DNA of 64,000 nucleotides from Serratia surfactantfaciens (GTDB taxonomy: Bacteria > Pseudomonadota > Gammaproteobacteria > Enterobacterales > Enterobacteriaceae), in NCBI RefSeq assembly GCF_001642805.2, contig NZ_CP016948.1, positions 2,852,001-2,916,000 of the forward strand, read 5' to 3'. Position numbers and translations under genes: made by a program. The stretch's first letter is position 1. Every line of letters begins with the position of its first letter. Shown one piece after another: positions 15,617 to 28,523 of this stretch. The notes beneath the pieces were generated by a model. The model saw only the letters and a program-made list of their open reading frames with translations. It made no database searches and had not been told where the DNA came from.

Positions 15617-15719
15617 ATCACCTCCGCTCTGTTTGCTGTATTGACAGCGTAGGCCGAGGGGCGGAAACCCAAAGCGCTTCCCGTGCCGCTCACGGATCAA
15701 TCCGTGCTTCTTTACAGGC

Positions 15720-15747
15720 AAAAAAAAGCGCGGCCCGAAGGCCGCGC
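15720..15747 (-). terminator. Terminator of the ompC-type porin gene
   Basis: Minus strand: perfect 8-bp stem GCGCGGCC/GGCCGCGC, loop of four, then seven or more T. Confidence 0.85.
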
Positions 15748-15769
15748 GATGACATTCACATGCAGAGGC

Positions 15770-16900
15770 TTAGAACTGGTAAACCAGGCCCACGGCAACC
15801 ACGTTGTCGGTGTTGATACCGGCAGCTTGGGTGAAGTCGTTGTTGTCCAACAGGTTGATTTTGTAGTCAACATAGGTGGACATGTTTTTGTTGAAGAAGT
15901 AGGTCGCGCCCAGGTCGACGAATTTGACCAGATCTTCATCACCGTAGTCCTTGCCGTTGCCGGCGCGGCCCAGGTCTTTACCTTTGGTCTGGTTATAGCC
16001 TACGAACGGACGCAGACCGAAGTCGAACTGGTAGTGCGCGTAGGCTTCGAAGCTCTGCGCCTTGTTGGCGTAACCGAAAGCATCGCTGGTAGAGCTACCG
16101 AAACGCGCCGCGTTGTAAGACTGGGTGAACATCACAGCCAGGTAGGTATCGTTGGCGTCATATTTCAGACCGCCGGAATACCCTTCTGCTTTATCGCCGC
16201 GGCCCATGATGTTCTGGTAGCCGCCACCGCCGTTCTGCTCGCTGGTACGACGAGAGTTGAAGAAGGCGCCTGCGGCGCTGATGCCGTAGCCCATGTCATA
16301 GCTCATGGACATGCCGTAGCCTTCGCCGTTCTGACCCAGAACGTCACGACCGTTGTTGGTCTCTTCAGCGCTGCCGTTTTTACCCTGGTACTGCAGGGCG
16401 AAGTTCAGGCCGTCAACCAAACCGAAGAAGCCGTTGTTACGGTAGGTCGCCAGGCCGCTGGAGCGTTGGAACATGAACTGGTCAGCGCCGTAGGTCGAGC
16501 CGTCGAACTCAGGCTGCAAGTCGGTGTAAGCCGCGACGTCGTACAGCACGCCGGTGTTACGGCCGTAGTCGAAGGAGCCGTAGTCGCCGAATTTCAGACC
16601 GGCGAAGCCGTAACGGGTGAAGTTCTTGTTGTCCTGATTTTCAGCGTGGTTCAGGTTGGCCTGATATTCCCACTGGCCGTAACCGGTCAGCTGATCGCTG
16701 ATCTGCGTTTCGCCGCGCAGGCCAAAACGCATATAAGACTGATCGCCGTCCGCACCGTTGTTGCTGGAGAAATAGTGAAGACCGTCGACTTTACCGTACA
16801 AATCCAGTTTATTACCGTCTTTGTTGTAGATTTCCGCCGCGCCTGCTGTGCCTGCAACCAGCAGTGCGGGTACCATCAGAGAGAGTACTCGAAGTTTCAT
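15770..16900 (-). CDS. ompC: Outer membrane porin, OmpC type
   Basis: 376 aa general porin: 21-residue signal peptide (…[29 protein letters not shown]), 16-strand barrel, constriction-loop residues around [18 protein letters not shown]-terminal Phe (VGLVYQF) used by the BAM complex. It forms trimeric channels for small hydrophilic solutes. The ompC assignment rests on synteny: divergent micF, then rcsD-rcsB-rcsC-gyrA. A GAGGATAATAACG leader precedes the ATG. Expression is probably OmpR-controlled from the AT-rich upstream region, though I did not resolve individual OmpR sites. Confidence 0.95.
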   Translation of the reverse strand: MKLRVLSLMVPALLVAGTAGAAEIYNKDGNKLDLYGKVDGLHYFSSNNGADGDQSYMRFGLRGETQISDQLTGYGQWEYQANLNHAENQDNKNFTRYGFAGLKFGDYGSFDYGRNTGVLYDVAAYTDLQPEFDGSTYGADQFMFQRSSGLATYRNNGFFGLVDGLNFALQYQGKNGSAEETNNGRDVLGQNGEGYGMSMSYDMGYGISAAGAFFNSRRTSEQNGGGGYQNIMGRGDKAEGYSGGLKYDANDTYLAVMFTQSYNAARFGSSTSDAFGYANKAQSFEAYAHYQFDFGLRPFVGYNQTKGKDLGRAGNGKDYGDEDLVKFVDLGATYFFNKNMSTYVDYKINLLDNNDFTQAAGINTDNVVAVGLVYQF

Positions 16901-17262
16901 CGTTATTATCCTCGTTAATTATGTCGAGCTACGGCCACTGCCCTTTTCGAGCATTATTAGCACGACTGTGCATTACCATTCTGGTAACAAGGGTTATATT
17001 AATCCAGAAAGAAAATGATACCAAGTATCCGATAGTGTTTCATTGTAATTAATAAAGGTTTCAAAATGTAAATACGCGCGAACTTTCACAAAACCTTACA
17101 GACAAACAAAATAAAGCACTTAAAGACAAAGAATAGATTAATTGATAAAAAATCATGTAGTTATACATATCTTTAAGAAAAAAAAGCCAACCATACAATT
17201 GAACCGGGCAATAAGCACATTGTGCCAAAACGCTGTCCGCACGCAGCCGCTATAATCACTTC
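16901..17262. promoter_or_regulatory. AT-rich ompC/micF intergenic control region
   Basis: 362 bp, strikingly AT-rich against the GC-rich surroundings, with no protein-coding gene. It must contain the ompC promoter (minus) and the micF promoter (plus). In E. coli this interval carries OmpR, H-NS and IHF sites; I can confirm only the base composition and gene arrangement. Confidence 0.7.
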
Positions 17263-17346
17263 GCTATCATCATTATTTTCATTATTACCTTCATTACCCG
17301 AAGATAATTTCTGCATTCCTTTAACCGGCTTCTGGCCGGTTTTTTA
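17263..17346 (+). ncRNA. micF: MicF small regulatory RNA
   Basis: The sequence starts GCTATCATCATTATTTTC, matching the conserved 5' end of E. coli MicF (GCTATCATCATT), which base-pairs with ompF mRNA and blocks its translation with Hfq. It ends in the terminator AACCGGCTTCTGGCCGGTT followed by T-rich sequence, as in E. coli. TATAAT at 17251-17256 sits 6 bp before the first G. Position, divergent from ompC, is the classic one. The middle is more diverged. Confidence 0.92.
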
Positions 17347-17597
17347 TTTTTCTTCACACTCTCCTCACAATTTCGATCCGCACAAATAGCAAGCAAATAA
17401 ATAACCCCATGATATAGTTTCACTAATTTACTTCCGCACTAATTGCTAATCTTTTTCCTTATTTTAGTCTACAAATTGAGCTTGCTTTTCATTTCGTGCC
17501 TTATCCCGCCCATTATTTTCCACCGCAGGCATAATTAGCCGCGGAGTTTCACTTCTGGTAGCCTGAAAAAACCGCCCTTGCTGCGAGCAAATAGATA

Positions 17598-18005
17598 ATG
17601 AAGCCATTTCAACCCGACGCGCTGTGGCGACGGCTGCAAAGCTCGTCTTTCCGCGCCCGCTTCCGTTTAAATACCAAGGATCAAGCCTATCTCGATGACA
17701 AAGGCTTGCCGCTGATCCTCAGCCATGCCCGTGATTTTATCGATCGCCGCCTGGCCGCCGCTCACCCCAAAAACGATGGCAGGCAGACGCCGATGCGCGG
17801 CCATCCGGTGTTCGTCGCCCAACACGCCACCGCCACCTGCTGCCGCGGCTGTCTGGAAAAATGGCACGGCATACCGCAGGGCGTCGCACTGGACGATCGG
17901 CAAAAAGACTATATTGTCCAGGCGATCAAGCTGTGGCTGGTGCGCAGCGGCGGCGCCAGAGAGGAGCCAGGCGCGAATCTTTTCGACCCGGATCGCGGAT
18001 TGTGA
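17598..18005 (+). CDS. DUF4186 domain protein
   Basis: 135 aa. The sequence SSFRARFRLNTKDQAYLDDKGL... HARDFIDRRLAAAHPKNDGRQTPMRGHPVFVAQHATATCCRGCLEKWHGIP is the conserved DUF4186 family, with a CCRGC cysteine cluster that may bind a metal. No biochemical role is known. It stands between micF and an MFS transporter, 54 bp apart, and may be co-transcribed with it. Confidence 0.87.
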   Translation: MKPFQPDALWRRLQSSSFRARFRLNTKDQAYLDDKGLPLILSHARDFIDRRLAAAHPKNDGRQTPMRGHPVFVAQHATATCCRGCLEKWHGIPQGVALDDRQKDYIVQAIKLWLVRSGGAREEPGANLFDPDRGL

Positions 18006-18059
18006 TAAAAACTGTCAGTAACTTTCGCCACTCTTTTGATCCAAGATCCTGACGCTTAC

Positions 18060-19214
18060 ATGACAGCCACCTTGTGCAATGAACAGCAAACGCCCGGCGT
18101 TCCTCAACAGATCGCCACCCGCCTGGCCTTTTTCGTCGCCGGCCTCGGCATGGCCGCCTGGGCGCCGCTGGTGCCCTTCGCCAAAGCACGTATCGGCATC
18201 GATGACGGTTCGCTCGGCCTGTTGCTGTTGTGCATCGGCGCCGGCTCCATGCTGGCGATGCCGCTGACCGGCTTCCTGACCGGAAAATTGGGCTGCCGCG
18301 CGGTGATCCTGATGGCGGGGCTGGGGCTGTGCATCGATCTGCCGTTGCTCGCGCTGATGGATTCCCTCGGCGGCATGGCCGTGGCGCTGCTGCTGTTCGG
18401 TGCGGCGATCGGCATGATCGACGTGGCGATGAACGTACAGGCGGTGATCGTCGAGCGCGCCAGCGGCAAAGCGATGATGTCCGGCTTTCACGGCTTTTTC
18501 AGCATCGGCGGCATTGCCGGCGCCGGCGGCGTCAGCGCGCTGCTGTGGCTGGGGCTGACGCCGCTGCAATCCACCCTGCTCACCGTGCTGGCGGTGATAG
18601 TGCTGCTGGCGTTCGCCAGCCGCCATCTGCTGCGTGAGAGCGGCGCCGACGACGGCGGGCCGATGTTCGTCTTGCCGCGCGGCTGGGTGATGTTTATCGG
18701 CATTTTGTGCTTTATCATGTTTCTGGCGGAAGGGTCGATGCTCGACTGGAGCGCGCTGTTTCTCACCACCTTGCGCGGCGTCGAACACAGTCAGGCCGGC
18801 CTGGGCTATGCGCTGTTCTCCATCACCATGACGCTCGGCCGGCTCAATGGCGATCGGGTGGTGAACTCGCTAGGCCGCTACCGGGTGCTGCTGCTGGGCA
18901 GCCTGTGCGCCGCTCTCGGTCTGAGCCTGGCCATCGCCTTCAATCACGCCACCGTTTCGCTGGTCGGCTTCATGCTGGTCGGCCTCGGTGCCTCGAACGT
19001 CGTGCCGATCCTGTTCAGCGCCGCAGGCAACCAGCGCGACATGCCGGCCAATCTGGCGATCGCCTCCGTCACCACCGTCGGCTATGCCGGTATTCTGGCC
19101 GGCCCGGCGCTGATCGGTTTTATCGCTCAGTTTTCCAGCCTGACGGCGGCTTTCGCCTGCGTAGCCGTTCTGCTGTTGGCGGTCACCGCCAGCGCCAGGG
19201 CCGTCACTCGCTGA
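18060..19214 (+). CDS. MFS transporter, YbjJ-like
   Basis: 384 aa from the ATG at 18060; an in-frame TTG lies 24 bp upstream. Twelve predicted membrane helices in two halves. Sequence resembles the YbjJ / fucose-permease-like branch (GMAAWAPLVPFAKARIGIDDGSLGLLLL, GFHGFFSIGGIAGA, SMLDWSALFLTT). Substrate unknown; sugar or small-metabolite export are both possible. It ends 20 bp before rcsD, so polymerase could read through into rcsD. Confidence 0.87.
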   Translation: MTATLCNEQQTPGVPQQIATRLAFFVAGLGMAAWAPLVPFAKARIGIDDGSLGLLLLCIGAGSMLAMPLTGFLTGKLGCRAVILMAGLGLCIDLPLLALMDSLGGMAVALLLFGAAIGMIDVAMNVQAVIVERASGKAMMSGFHGFFSIGGIAGAGGVSALLWLGLTPLQSTLLTVLAVIVLLAFASRHLLRESGADDGGPMFVLPRGWVMFIGILCFIMFLAEGSMLDWSALFLTTLRGVEHSQAGLGYALFSITMTLGRLNGDRVVNSLGRYRVLLLGSLCAALGLSLAIAFNHATVSLVGFMLVGLGASNVVPILFSAAGNQRDMPANLAIASVTTVGYAGILAGPALIGFIAQFSSLTAAFACVAVLLLAVTASARAVTR

Positions 19215-19234
19215 TTCAGGAATGCGCAGCCACT

Positions 19235-21937
19235 ATGCAAAATAAGCAACTGACCATTAGCTCCAGCAATATCACCCGCTGCTTCCTGCTGTTTATCGTA
19301 CTGCTGACGATCGGCATCGGTCTGTATGGCTACAACTACACCAACGCCTGGTTGGCGGAAAAGAAATACACGCTGAACAGCATCGCCGGTTCGCTGCAAA
19401 AACGCATCGACACCTACCGTTACATGACTTACCAGGTCTACGACAAATTCGGCAATGCGCCGGCGCAGAATGCCGATCCCGGCTTGCAGGAGACGCGCCT
19501 GCGGCCCGACGTTTATTATGTGGAAAAGCAGCATAAGAAAACCGATGCGGTGATCTTCGGCAGTCATGACGAGAACACGCTGGCGATGATCGCCAATATC
19601 TCGGACTACCTCGACACCCGCTGGGGCGCCAAGACCGAGAACTACGCCATGTATTATCTCAATGGCCAGGACAACAGCCTCAGTCTGATCACCACCCAGC
19701 CGCTCAAAGAGCTGGCTTCGCGCTTTCGGGAAAGCTACCTGACCACCTCTGCGGACGAACGCCGCGCCGAGATGCTGCAGCAGGCCAATATGCTCGACGA
19801 ACGCGAGAGCTTTTCCGATCTGCGCAAGCAACGCTTCCAGAACGCCTATTCGTTCTCGATTCGCACCACGTTCAATCAGCCGGGACATCTGGCGACGGTG
19901 ATCGCCTTCGATATGCCGATCAACGATATCATTCCTGCCAATCTGGCCCGCGCCAATTTCCTGTTGCTGCCAGACAATGCCGATCTTGACGACAACGCGA
20001 TTCCGACGGAAACCGCACTCGGCTCCCATACGACGATGAGCGGTGGCTGGGTCGAGTTCAGCGCCGCCTTGCCCAATGCGCCGCTGAAGGTGGTGTATCG
20101 CGTTTCGGCCATCAATCTGGCCATCGATCTGCTGCGCAACAACATCTGGCTGATCGCGGTCAATCTGTTGCTGCTGGGGCTGTCGATGTTGAGCATCTAC
20201 TTTATCCGCCGCCAGTACATTCGTCCGAGCGAAAATATGGCGGTGGAGCTTGAGGCCGAGCGCGCGCTGAATCAAGAGATCATCGCCAGCCTGCCCTCCG
20301 GCCTGCTGGTTTACAGCTTCGCCAACAATACGGTGATCGCCAGCAACAAAATCGCCGAACATCTGCTGCCGCACCTCAGCCTGCAAAAAATCGCCCACAT
20401 GGCCGAACAGCATCACGGGGTGATCCAGGCTACGGTCAACAACGAGGTGTATGAAATTCGCATTTTCCGCAGCCAGCTATCGCCGGACACTTACCTGTTC
20501 CTGATGCACGATCAGGATAAAGAGGTGATGGTGAACAAGCGGCTGCAGCAGGCACGACGCGAATACGACAAGAACGTTCAGGCGCGTAAGCTGATGTTGC
20601 ACAACCTGGGCATCGAGCTGAACCAGCCGGTGCGCCAGATGCACGATCTGGTCGATCGCCTGCGCATCTCGTCGGGTGAAGATCAACAGCAGGCGCTGTT
20701 GGGCCAGCTGGCGGCGGAGTCGGCTTCGGTGCTGGGATTGATCGATAACATCACCCTGCTGACCCGGCTGGAAACCCAGGACTGGCAACCCACGCGCGAA
20801 CCGTTCTCCCCTGCGGCAATGGTCGATGAGCTGCTGCTGGAGGCCCTGCCCGCCCTCAACCAGAAGGGATTGGCGCTGTTCAAGCATTTCCAGCTGGACG
20901 TCGAACAAAACTACATCGGCGACGCCAACGCGTTGCGCAAAGTGATCTCGCTGCTGGTGCAATACGCCATTATCACCACCGCCTGCGGCAAGATTTCCCT
21001 GGTGGTCGACCATGAGCCCGAACACCCGGACCGCCTGATTTTTCAGATCAACGACACCGGCTCCGGCATCTCCAACGAAGAGATCAGCAACCTCAACTAC
21101 CCGTTCCTCAGCCAGACGCTGGTGGACCGCTTCAATCACGGTTCCGGTCTCACCTTCTTCTTGTGCAATCAGCTGTGCAAGAAGCTTAACGGCCAGTTGG
21201 ACATTCGCAGCAAAGTGGATATCGGCACCCGCTATACCATTCGCGTCGCTATGGAGATGGAGAAAAAAGAGCCGCAGGATCAGGAAAAGCTGCTCGACGG
21301 CGTCACCGCCCTGCTGGACGTCACGTCGGATGAAGTGCGCGGCATCGTGACCCGCTTGCTGCAAGCCTACGGTGCCGACTGTATCGTCGCCGAAGATCGG
21401 GCGGTCAATCGCGATTATGACGTATTGCTGACTGATAACCCGCAGCGCGCCGATGATTACACGCTGTTGCTGGCGAGCGATGAACCGGGCTGGCAAGCAT
21501 TGGACAAGCGCTACATTCGGGTGAACTACAACCTGAACGGCGCTTTAATCGACGCCGTGCTGATGCTGATCGAACAGCAAATGGCCGCGCTGGAGCAGGA
21601 AGAAAGCCCGCTGTCATTGAGCTCAGAAGATATCCAACTCTATGAAAAACAATTGAAATCAAGTGATTACTATGGGCTGTTTGTCGATACAGTACCCGAC
21701 GATGTCAAAAAACTGTATACTGAGGCGGGCAGCAGTGATTTCAATGCGCTGTCACAAACCGCACACCGCCTGAAAGGCGTGTTTGCCATGTTAAATCTGC
21801 TTCCCGGCAAGCAGCTGTGCGAATCGTTAGAACAGCGCATCGCAGAAGGTGATGCGCCCGAGATCGAGAATAACATCAGTCAGATTGATTTTTTCGTCAG
21901 CAGACTGCTGAAGCAAGGTAGCCAACAACATGAATAA
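19235..21937 (+). CDS. rcsD: Phosphotransfer intermediate RcsD
   Basis: 900 aa from the ATG at 19235 (MQNKQLTISS); the frame is open further upstream but only as a shadow of the transporter gene. Two membrane helices (about 16-36 and 303-324) flank a periplasmic domain. A histidine-kinase-like domain lacking the phospho-His follows, with a degenerate ATPase region. The C-terminal HPt domain has AHRLKG with H844 receiving the phosphate from RcsC and passing it to RcsB. It overlaps rcsB by 8 bp. The Rcs pathway senses envelope stress and controls capsule and flagella. Confidence 0.95.
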   Translation: MQNKQLTISSSNITRCFLLFIVLLTIGIGLYGYNYTNAWLAEKKYTLNSIAGSLQKRIDTYRYMTYQVYDKFGNAPAQNADPGLQETRLRPDVYYVEKQHKKTDAVIFGSHDENTLAMIANISDYLDTRWGAKTENYAMYYLNGQDNSLSLITTQPLKELASRFRESYLTTSADERRAEMLQQANMLDERESFSDLRKQRFQNAYSFSIRTTFNQPGHLATVIAFDMPINDIIPANLARANFLLLPDNADLDDNAIPTETALGSHTTMSGGWVEFSAALPNAPLKVVYRVSAINLAIDLLRNNIWLIAVNLLLLGLSMLSIYFIRRQYIRPSENMAVELEAERALNQEIIASLPSGLLVYSFANNTVIASNKIAEHLLPHLSLQKIAHMAEQHHGVIQATVNNEVYEIRIFRSQLSPDTYLFLMHDQDKEVMVNKRLQQARREYDKNVQARKLMLHNLGIELNQPVRQMHDLVDRLRISSGEDQQQALLGQLAAESASVLGLIDNITLLTRLETQDWQPTREPFSPAAMVDELLLEALPALNQKGLALFKHFQLDVEQNYIGDANALRKVISLLVQYAIITTACGKISLVVDHEPEHPDRLIFQINDTGSGISNEEISNLNYPFLSQTLVDRFNHGSGLTFFLCNQLCKKLNGQLDIRSKVDIGTRYTIRVAMEMEKKEPQDQEKLLDGVTALLDVTSDEVRGIVTRLLQAYGADCIVAEDRAVNRDYDVLLTDNPQRADDYTLLLASDEPGWQALDKRYIRVNYNLNGALIDAVLMLIEQQMAALEQEESPLSLSSEDIQLYEKQLKSSDYYGLFVDTVPDDVKKLYTEAGSSDFNALSQTAHRLKGVFAMLNLLPGKQLCESLEQRIAEGDAPEIENNISQIDFFVSRLLKQGSQQHE

Positions 21938-22580
21938 CCTGAACGTAATTATTGCTGATGACCATCCTATCGTACTGTTTGGCATCCGGAAGTCGCTTGA
22001 GCAAATTGAATGGGTGAATGTCGTTGGGGAGTTCGAAGACTCAACCGCACTGATCAACAATCTGTCCAAGCTGGACGCCAACGTGCTGATCACCGATCTG
22101 TCGATGCCGGGTGACAAGTATGGCGACGGCATCACGCTGATTAAGTACATCAAGCGCCACTATCCGCAGTTGTCGATCATCGTGCTGACCATGAACAACA
22201 ACCCGGCGATCCTGAGCGCGGTACTGGATCTGGATATCGAAGGCATCGTGCTGAAACAAGGCGCACCGACCGATCTGCCGAAGGCGCTGGCCGCCCTGCA
22301 GAAAGGCAAGAAATTCACGCCGGAAAGCGTCTCTAAACTGCTGGAGAAAATCAGCGCCAGCGGCTATGGCGACAAACGTCTGTCGCCGAAAGAGAGCGAA
22401 GTGTTGCGTCTGTTCGCCGAAGGTTTCCTGGTGACCGAAATCGCCAAGAAACTCAACCGCAGCATCAAAACCATCAGCAGCCAGAAGAAATCGGCGATGA
22501 TGAAGCTGGGCGTCGAAAACGACATCGCCTTGCTCAACTACCTCTCCTCCGTCAGCATGACGCCGCTGGACAAAGAGTAA
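21930..22580 (+). CDS. rcsB: Response regulator RcsB
   Basis: 216 aa, full length. Receiver domain with acidic pocket (D10, D11), phospho-acceptor D56 (ITDLSMPG) and conserved K; C-terminal NarL/FixJ-type helix-turn-helix (SPKESEVLRLFAEGFLVTEIAKKLNRSIKTISSQKKSAMMKLG). Highly similar to the E. coli protein. It is translationally coupled to rcsD and can form heterodimers with RcsA, BglJ and similar partners. Confidence 0.97.
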   Translation: MNNLNVIIADDHPIVLFGIRKSLEQIEWVNVVGEFEDSTALINNLSKLDANVLITDLSMPGDKYGDGITLIKYIKRHYPQLSIIVLTMNNNPAILSAVLDLDIEGIVLKQGAPTDLPKALAALQKGKKFTPESVSKLLEKISASGYGDKRLSPKESEVLRLFAEGFLVTEIAKKLNRSIKTISSQKKSAMMKLGVENDIALLNYLSSVSMTPLDKE

Positions 22581-22606
22581 CCCTCGCCTCACGGCAGGTT
22601 AACGCC

Positions 22607-22636
22607 AAACAGGCACGGCATTCGCCGTGCCTGTTT
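22607..22636. terminator. Bidirectional terminator between rcsB and rcsC
   Basis: Perfect 13-bp stem AAACAGGCACGGC/GCCGTGCCTGTTT with four-base loop, centred between the two convergent genes. Confidence 0.85.
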
Positions 22637-22641
22637 GCTTT

Positions 22642-25503
22642 TCAGGCCTCGCTGCGGCTGTATCGTACCTGTTGGCTGTAATACGCCAGCGTCTGCTCCA
22701 GCGTCTCCAGCGTGACCGGTTTCGACAGGCAATTATCCATGCCCGCCTCGAGGCAGCGCTGCCTCTCTTCCGCCAGCGCGTTCGCCGTCACGCCGATCAC
22801 CGGCGCGCTGAACTGCATCTGCCGTAGCTCTTGCGTCAGGCGATAGCCATCCATATTCGGCATATTGACGTCGGTCAGCACAATATCGACGCGGTGCTGT
22901 TTCAGCACGCCGAGCGCATCCACGCCATCGTTGGCGGTCACCACCTGATATCCCAGCGATCCCAGCTGATCGGACAGCAGGCGACGGTTGATCGGATGAT
23001 CATCGACCACCAGCAGATGAATATCGCCGTTGTCCGCCGCGCTGGCCTTGGCGGGCACCGGCAGTTGCACCAGCCCCTCTGCCGCGCCGCCGCCGACGCC
23101 GAACAACCGGTTGAGCAAGGTCAGCGTTTCGCGCGGCGTGGATGTACTGTGCATCCAATAGCCTGGCCGGGTTTCCAGCGATGGGCCGATATGCTCGGTG
23201 GAGAACTGGATCTGAGCCAGCAGCGGCGTATCCAGCATCAGCGGATGATCGCTGAGCATCACCTCGCCGGCGGCGGTCTCCTGACCGTCATAGCGCTGGA
23301 TATCCGCGCCGTACCCGTCCAGGATGGCCATCAGATAGCTTTCCAGCCGCTGATTGCGGATATCCAGCCACAGCCGACGGCCTTGCCAGGTATCACTGGC
23401 CTGCGGGATGGGGAACTGGGCGTTGAACAGCGGAATGCGGATGCTGAACAGACTGCCCAGCCCCGGTTCGGACTCGACGGCGATATCGCCGTCCATCAGG
23501 TTGATCAGTTTTTCACAGATCGCCAACCCCAGACCGGTTCCCTGGAAATGGCGCTGCACGCCGGTGCCGACCTGGAAGAACGGATCGAACAAGCGCGAGA
23601 TCTCCTTCTCCGGGATGCCGACGCCGGTATCGCGCACGCTGAACTCCAGATAGCTGCCGCGAGTGCAGACCTGCAGCACGATGCAGCCGGTATCGGTGAA
23701 CTTGATGGCGTTGTTCACCAGGTTGGACAGCACCTGCTGCAAGCGCACCGGATCGCCGAAGATGCGCTCCGGCACGTTCTGTTCGATAAAGCAGTACAGC
23801 CCCAGACGTTTTTTCACCACCAGCGGCAAGTAGTTGCCGGCGATATGGGTGATCACCTCCAGGCAGGAGAACTCGCGCGGCTCGATCTTCAGCTGTTCGG
23901 ACTCGATCTTGGAGAAGTCGAGGATATCGCTGATGATCTTCAGCAGCAGGCCGGAAGAGTTGTTCATCGCATTGACCAGCCGGTCCACCCCTTGCGGCAA
24001 CGCCTTGGTTTGCAACAGATCGAGGTTACCGATAATGCCGTACAGCGGCGTGCGCAGTTCATGGCTGACGGTGGCCAGGAACATCGATTTCGACTGGCTG
24101 GCCTGCTCCGCCGCCGCCGCCATCTCCTGCAGCGACTCTTCCATCTTCACGCGCGCGCTGACGTCCACCAGCACGCAGATCGCCACCTCTTCGTTACGGT
24201 AGCGCGAGTGAACAAAGCTAATCTGCAGGTTGTTGTTGTTGCTGGTCATCACATCGACGAAATTCGCCTGCTGTTCGCAAATGATGCGCGTAATGCGATC
24301 GCGATCTTCGTGGGTCAACAGATTGATGTAGTTGTGCGCCAGCTCGTTGCTCAGGATATTGGTGCCATCGCTGATGCGCAGGATACAGATGCCCACCGGC
24401 GCCGAGGCGACGATCTTGCGGTTGAACTGCTCGTGTTCTTCCAACCGGAAGGCGTTGTCCTCCGCCGGCAGGAACATCTTGCGCTCAAACAGCCACGCCA
24501 GCGTGAACAGCACGATGGCCGACAGCAGGTTCAGCAATAGCGCGTTGAGGATCAGCATCTTGAAGCGTTCCACCACGCTTTTCACCGGCAGCGCATAGAC
24601 GATGCTCAGCGAAGAAGGCGGCAGCGCTTTCTTCAGGATCAGGTCGCGGTAATTGTCGACATAGCCAAAGTAGGCGTGCTCTGCGGGATAGCTGTTAAGC
24701 GAAGCGGCATAGCGATCGCCATCCGCCAGGCGCAGCACCGGCTCGTTGTTCTCATCCAGCAGCGTGACGCCGATCGGCAGGTTGCCGGCGGTGACGAAGT
24801 CCTCCAGCCGAACGGTTTGCTCGATGCCCAGCAGCGCTTCCAGCTTGTTGCCGATATAAATCGGCGTCAACACATACAGATAACCGACGTCCGGCCGCTG
24901 CGCGCTGGGGCTGATCCAATACAGGTTGTTGTCTTTATCCAGATTCTTGGCATTGCGGTATTTTAGAATGCGCTCATGCAGCGACTTGAGCACGTTTTCC
25001 CGGTTGGCGACCGCATTGCCGCCGCCGAACTCCGCCATGCACAGGCTGTCGCCGCCGATGAAGAACACCCGGTTAAGATCGTAGGCCGCCACGAAGTTCT
25101 CTTTCCAATACTGGATCAGGCCGCTTAGCGAATCGAGCGAACTGCGGTAGGTGGTGCTCAGCGCGCAGTTGGACTCCGGGTACAGCGGGAAGAATTGCGG
25201 CGGGCTGCCCTTGCCGGGAAACACCCCGCTGAACATGTCCAGGCTGCTGACCGAACCGTTGAGGCGGTTCTCCGCCATATACTTGATGTCGCGGATGATA
25301 TCGGCGGAATGGCGGATGTAGCCCTGCGCCTGATCGAAATTGAGGTTGTATTCCTGCCGGATGTCCGACTCTTTCTGATGCAGAATATTCAGAATATAAA
25401 AGGTGGTGAGCAGCGCTCCCAACGACCACAGCAAAATCGCCAGCACCCGAAACAGATAGCGGGATATCTTCAGCGTAGTTCGAAAAGAGGCTAAGTATTT
25501 CAA
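22642..25503 (-). CDS. rcsC: Hybrid sensor histidine kinase RcsC
   Basis: 953 aa. Two membrane helices (about 20-40 and 315-338) bracket the periplasmic sensor. Then PAS-like linker, HisKA with H481 (FLATVSHELRTPLYG), HATPase_c (NNAIKFTD, DTGVGI, GTGLGLAI), an RcsC-specific ABL domain, and a C-terminal receiver with D878 (VLTDVNMPNMDGYRL). Phosphate passes H481 to D878, then to RcsD and RcsB. It is convergent with rcsB. The kinase half is nearly identical to E. coli; the periplasmic part is more diverged. Confidence 0.96.
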   Translation of the reverse strand: MKYLASFRTTLKISRYLFRVLAILLWSLGALLTTFYILNILHQKESDIRQEYNLNFDQAQGYIRHSADIIRDIKYMAENRLNGSVSSLDMFSGVFPGKGSPPQFFPLYPESNCALSTTYRSSLDSLSGLIQYWKENFVAAYDLNRVFFIGGDSLCMAEFGGGNAVANRENVLKSLHERILKYRNAKNLDKDNNLYWISPSAQRPDVGYLYVLTPIYIGNKLEALLGIEQTVRLEDFVTAGNLPIGVTLLDENNEPVLRLADGDRYAASLNSYPAEHAYFGYVDNYRDLILKKALPPSSLSIVYALPVKSVVERFKMLILNALLLNLLSAIVLFTLAWLFERKMFLPAEDNAFRLEEHEQFNRKIVASAPVGICILRISDGTNILSNELAHNYINLLTHEDRDRITRIICEQQANFVDVMTSNNNNLQISFVHSRYRNEEVAICVLVDVSARVKMEESLQEMAAAAEQASQSKSMFLATVSHELRTPLYGIIGNLDLLQTKALPQGVDRLVNAMNNSSGLLLKIISDILDFSKIESEQLKIEPREFSCLEVITHIAGNYLPLVVKKRLGLYCFIEQNVPERIFGDPVRLQQVLSNLVNNAIKFTDTGCIVLQVCTRGSYLEFSVRDTGVGIPEKEISRLFDPFFQVGTGVQRHFQGTGLGLAICEKLINLMDGDIAVESEPGLGSLFSIRIPLFNAQFPIPQASDTWQGRRLWLDIRNQRLESYLMAILDGYGADIQRYDGQETAAGEVMLSDHPLMLDTPLLAQIQFSTEHIGPSLETRPGYWMHSTSTPRETLTLLNRLFGVGGGAAEGLVQLPVPAKASAADNGDIHLLVVDDHPINRRLLSDQLGSLGYQVVTANDGVDALGVLKQHRVDIVLTDVNMPNMDGYRLTQELRQMQFSAPVIGVTANALAEERQRCLEAGMDNCLSKPVTLETLEQTLAYYSQQVRYSRSEA

Positions 25504-25591
25504 TCGGGTACCATACGAAAGTCAGTGACGGCGCGCGTTGTCGCCGGCGCGGCGGCCGGCGGCTCGGTGCCCAATTAAACCATATAACTGA

Positions 25592-25623
25592 AAAAGGGCC
25601 TAGCATCGCTGCCAGGCCCTTTT
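25592..25623 (-). terminator. Terminator downstream of gyrA
   Basis: AAGGGCCTAGCA pairs with TGCCAGGCCCTT around a short loop, with T runs on both strands; lies between gyrA and rcsC, both on the minus strand. Confidence 0.8.
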
Positions 25624-25668
25624 GTCTCGGTGCATTACGGTGTCGGCATGCCGACGCCTTCACCTTGC

Positions 25669-28326
<2,658 letters not shown>

Positions 28327-28484
28327 CTACTAATGATTCATCTGCCCGCTGCCATAGTGGCAAAGGTGTAAAACTATATCACAAAGCGCGCTTTACGGGA
28401 AAATAACCGCCGCTGTTTCACGGAAATTGTGCAGATTCGTGCGCGAAAAACGCATCGGCGCAGACGATGCCGCGTCGGAACATG

Positions 28485-28490
28485 TATAAT
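28485..28490 (+). promoter_or_regulatory. Candidate -10 box for ubiG
   Basis: TATAAT preceded by TG, 34 bp before the ubiG start codon. No good -35 is visible 17 bp upstream. Confidence 0.5.
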
Positions 28491-28523
28491 CCGCGCAACG
28501 AGAACAAGGAGCCAGACAAGCCC

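Noticed and set aside
18707..19234. N-terminal extension of RcsD
   Set aside because: Lies wholly within the MFS gene in another frame and is Arg-rich; family length and membrane helix place the start at 19235.
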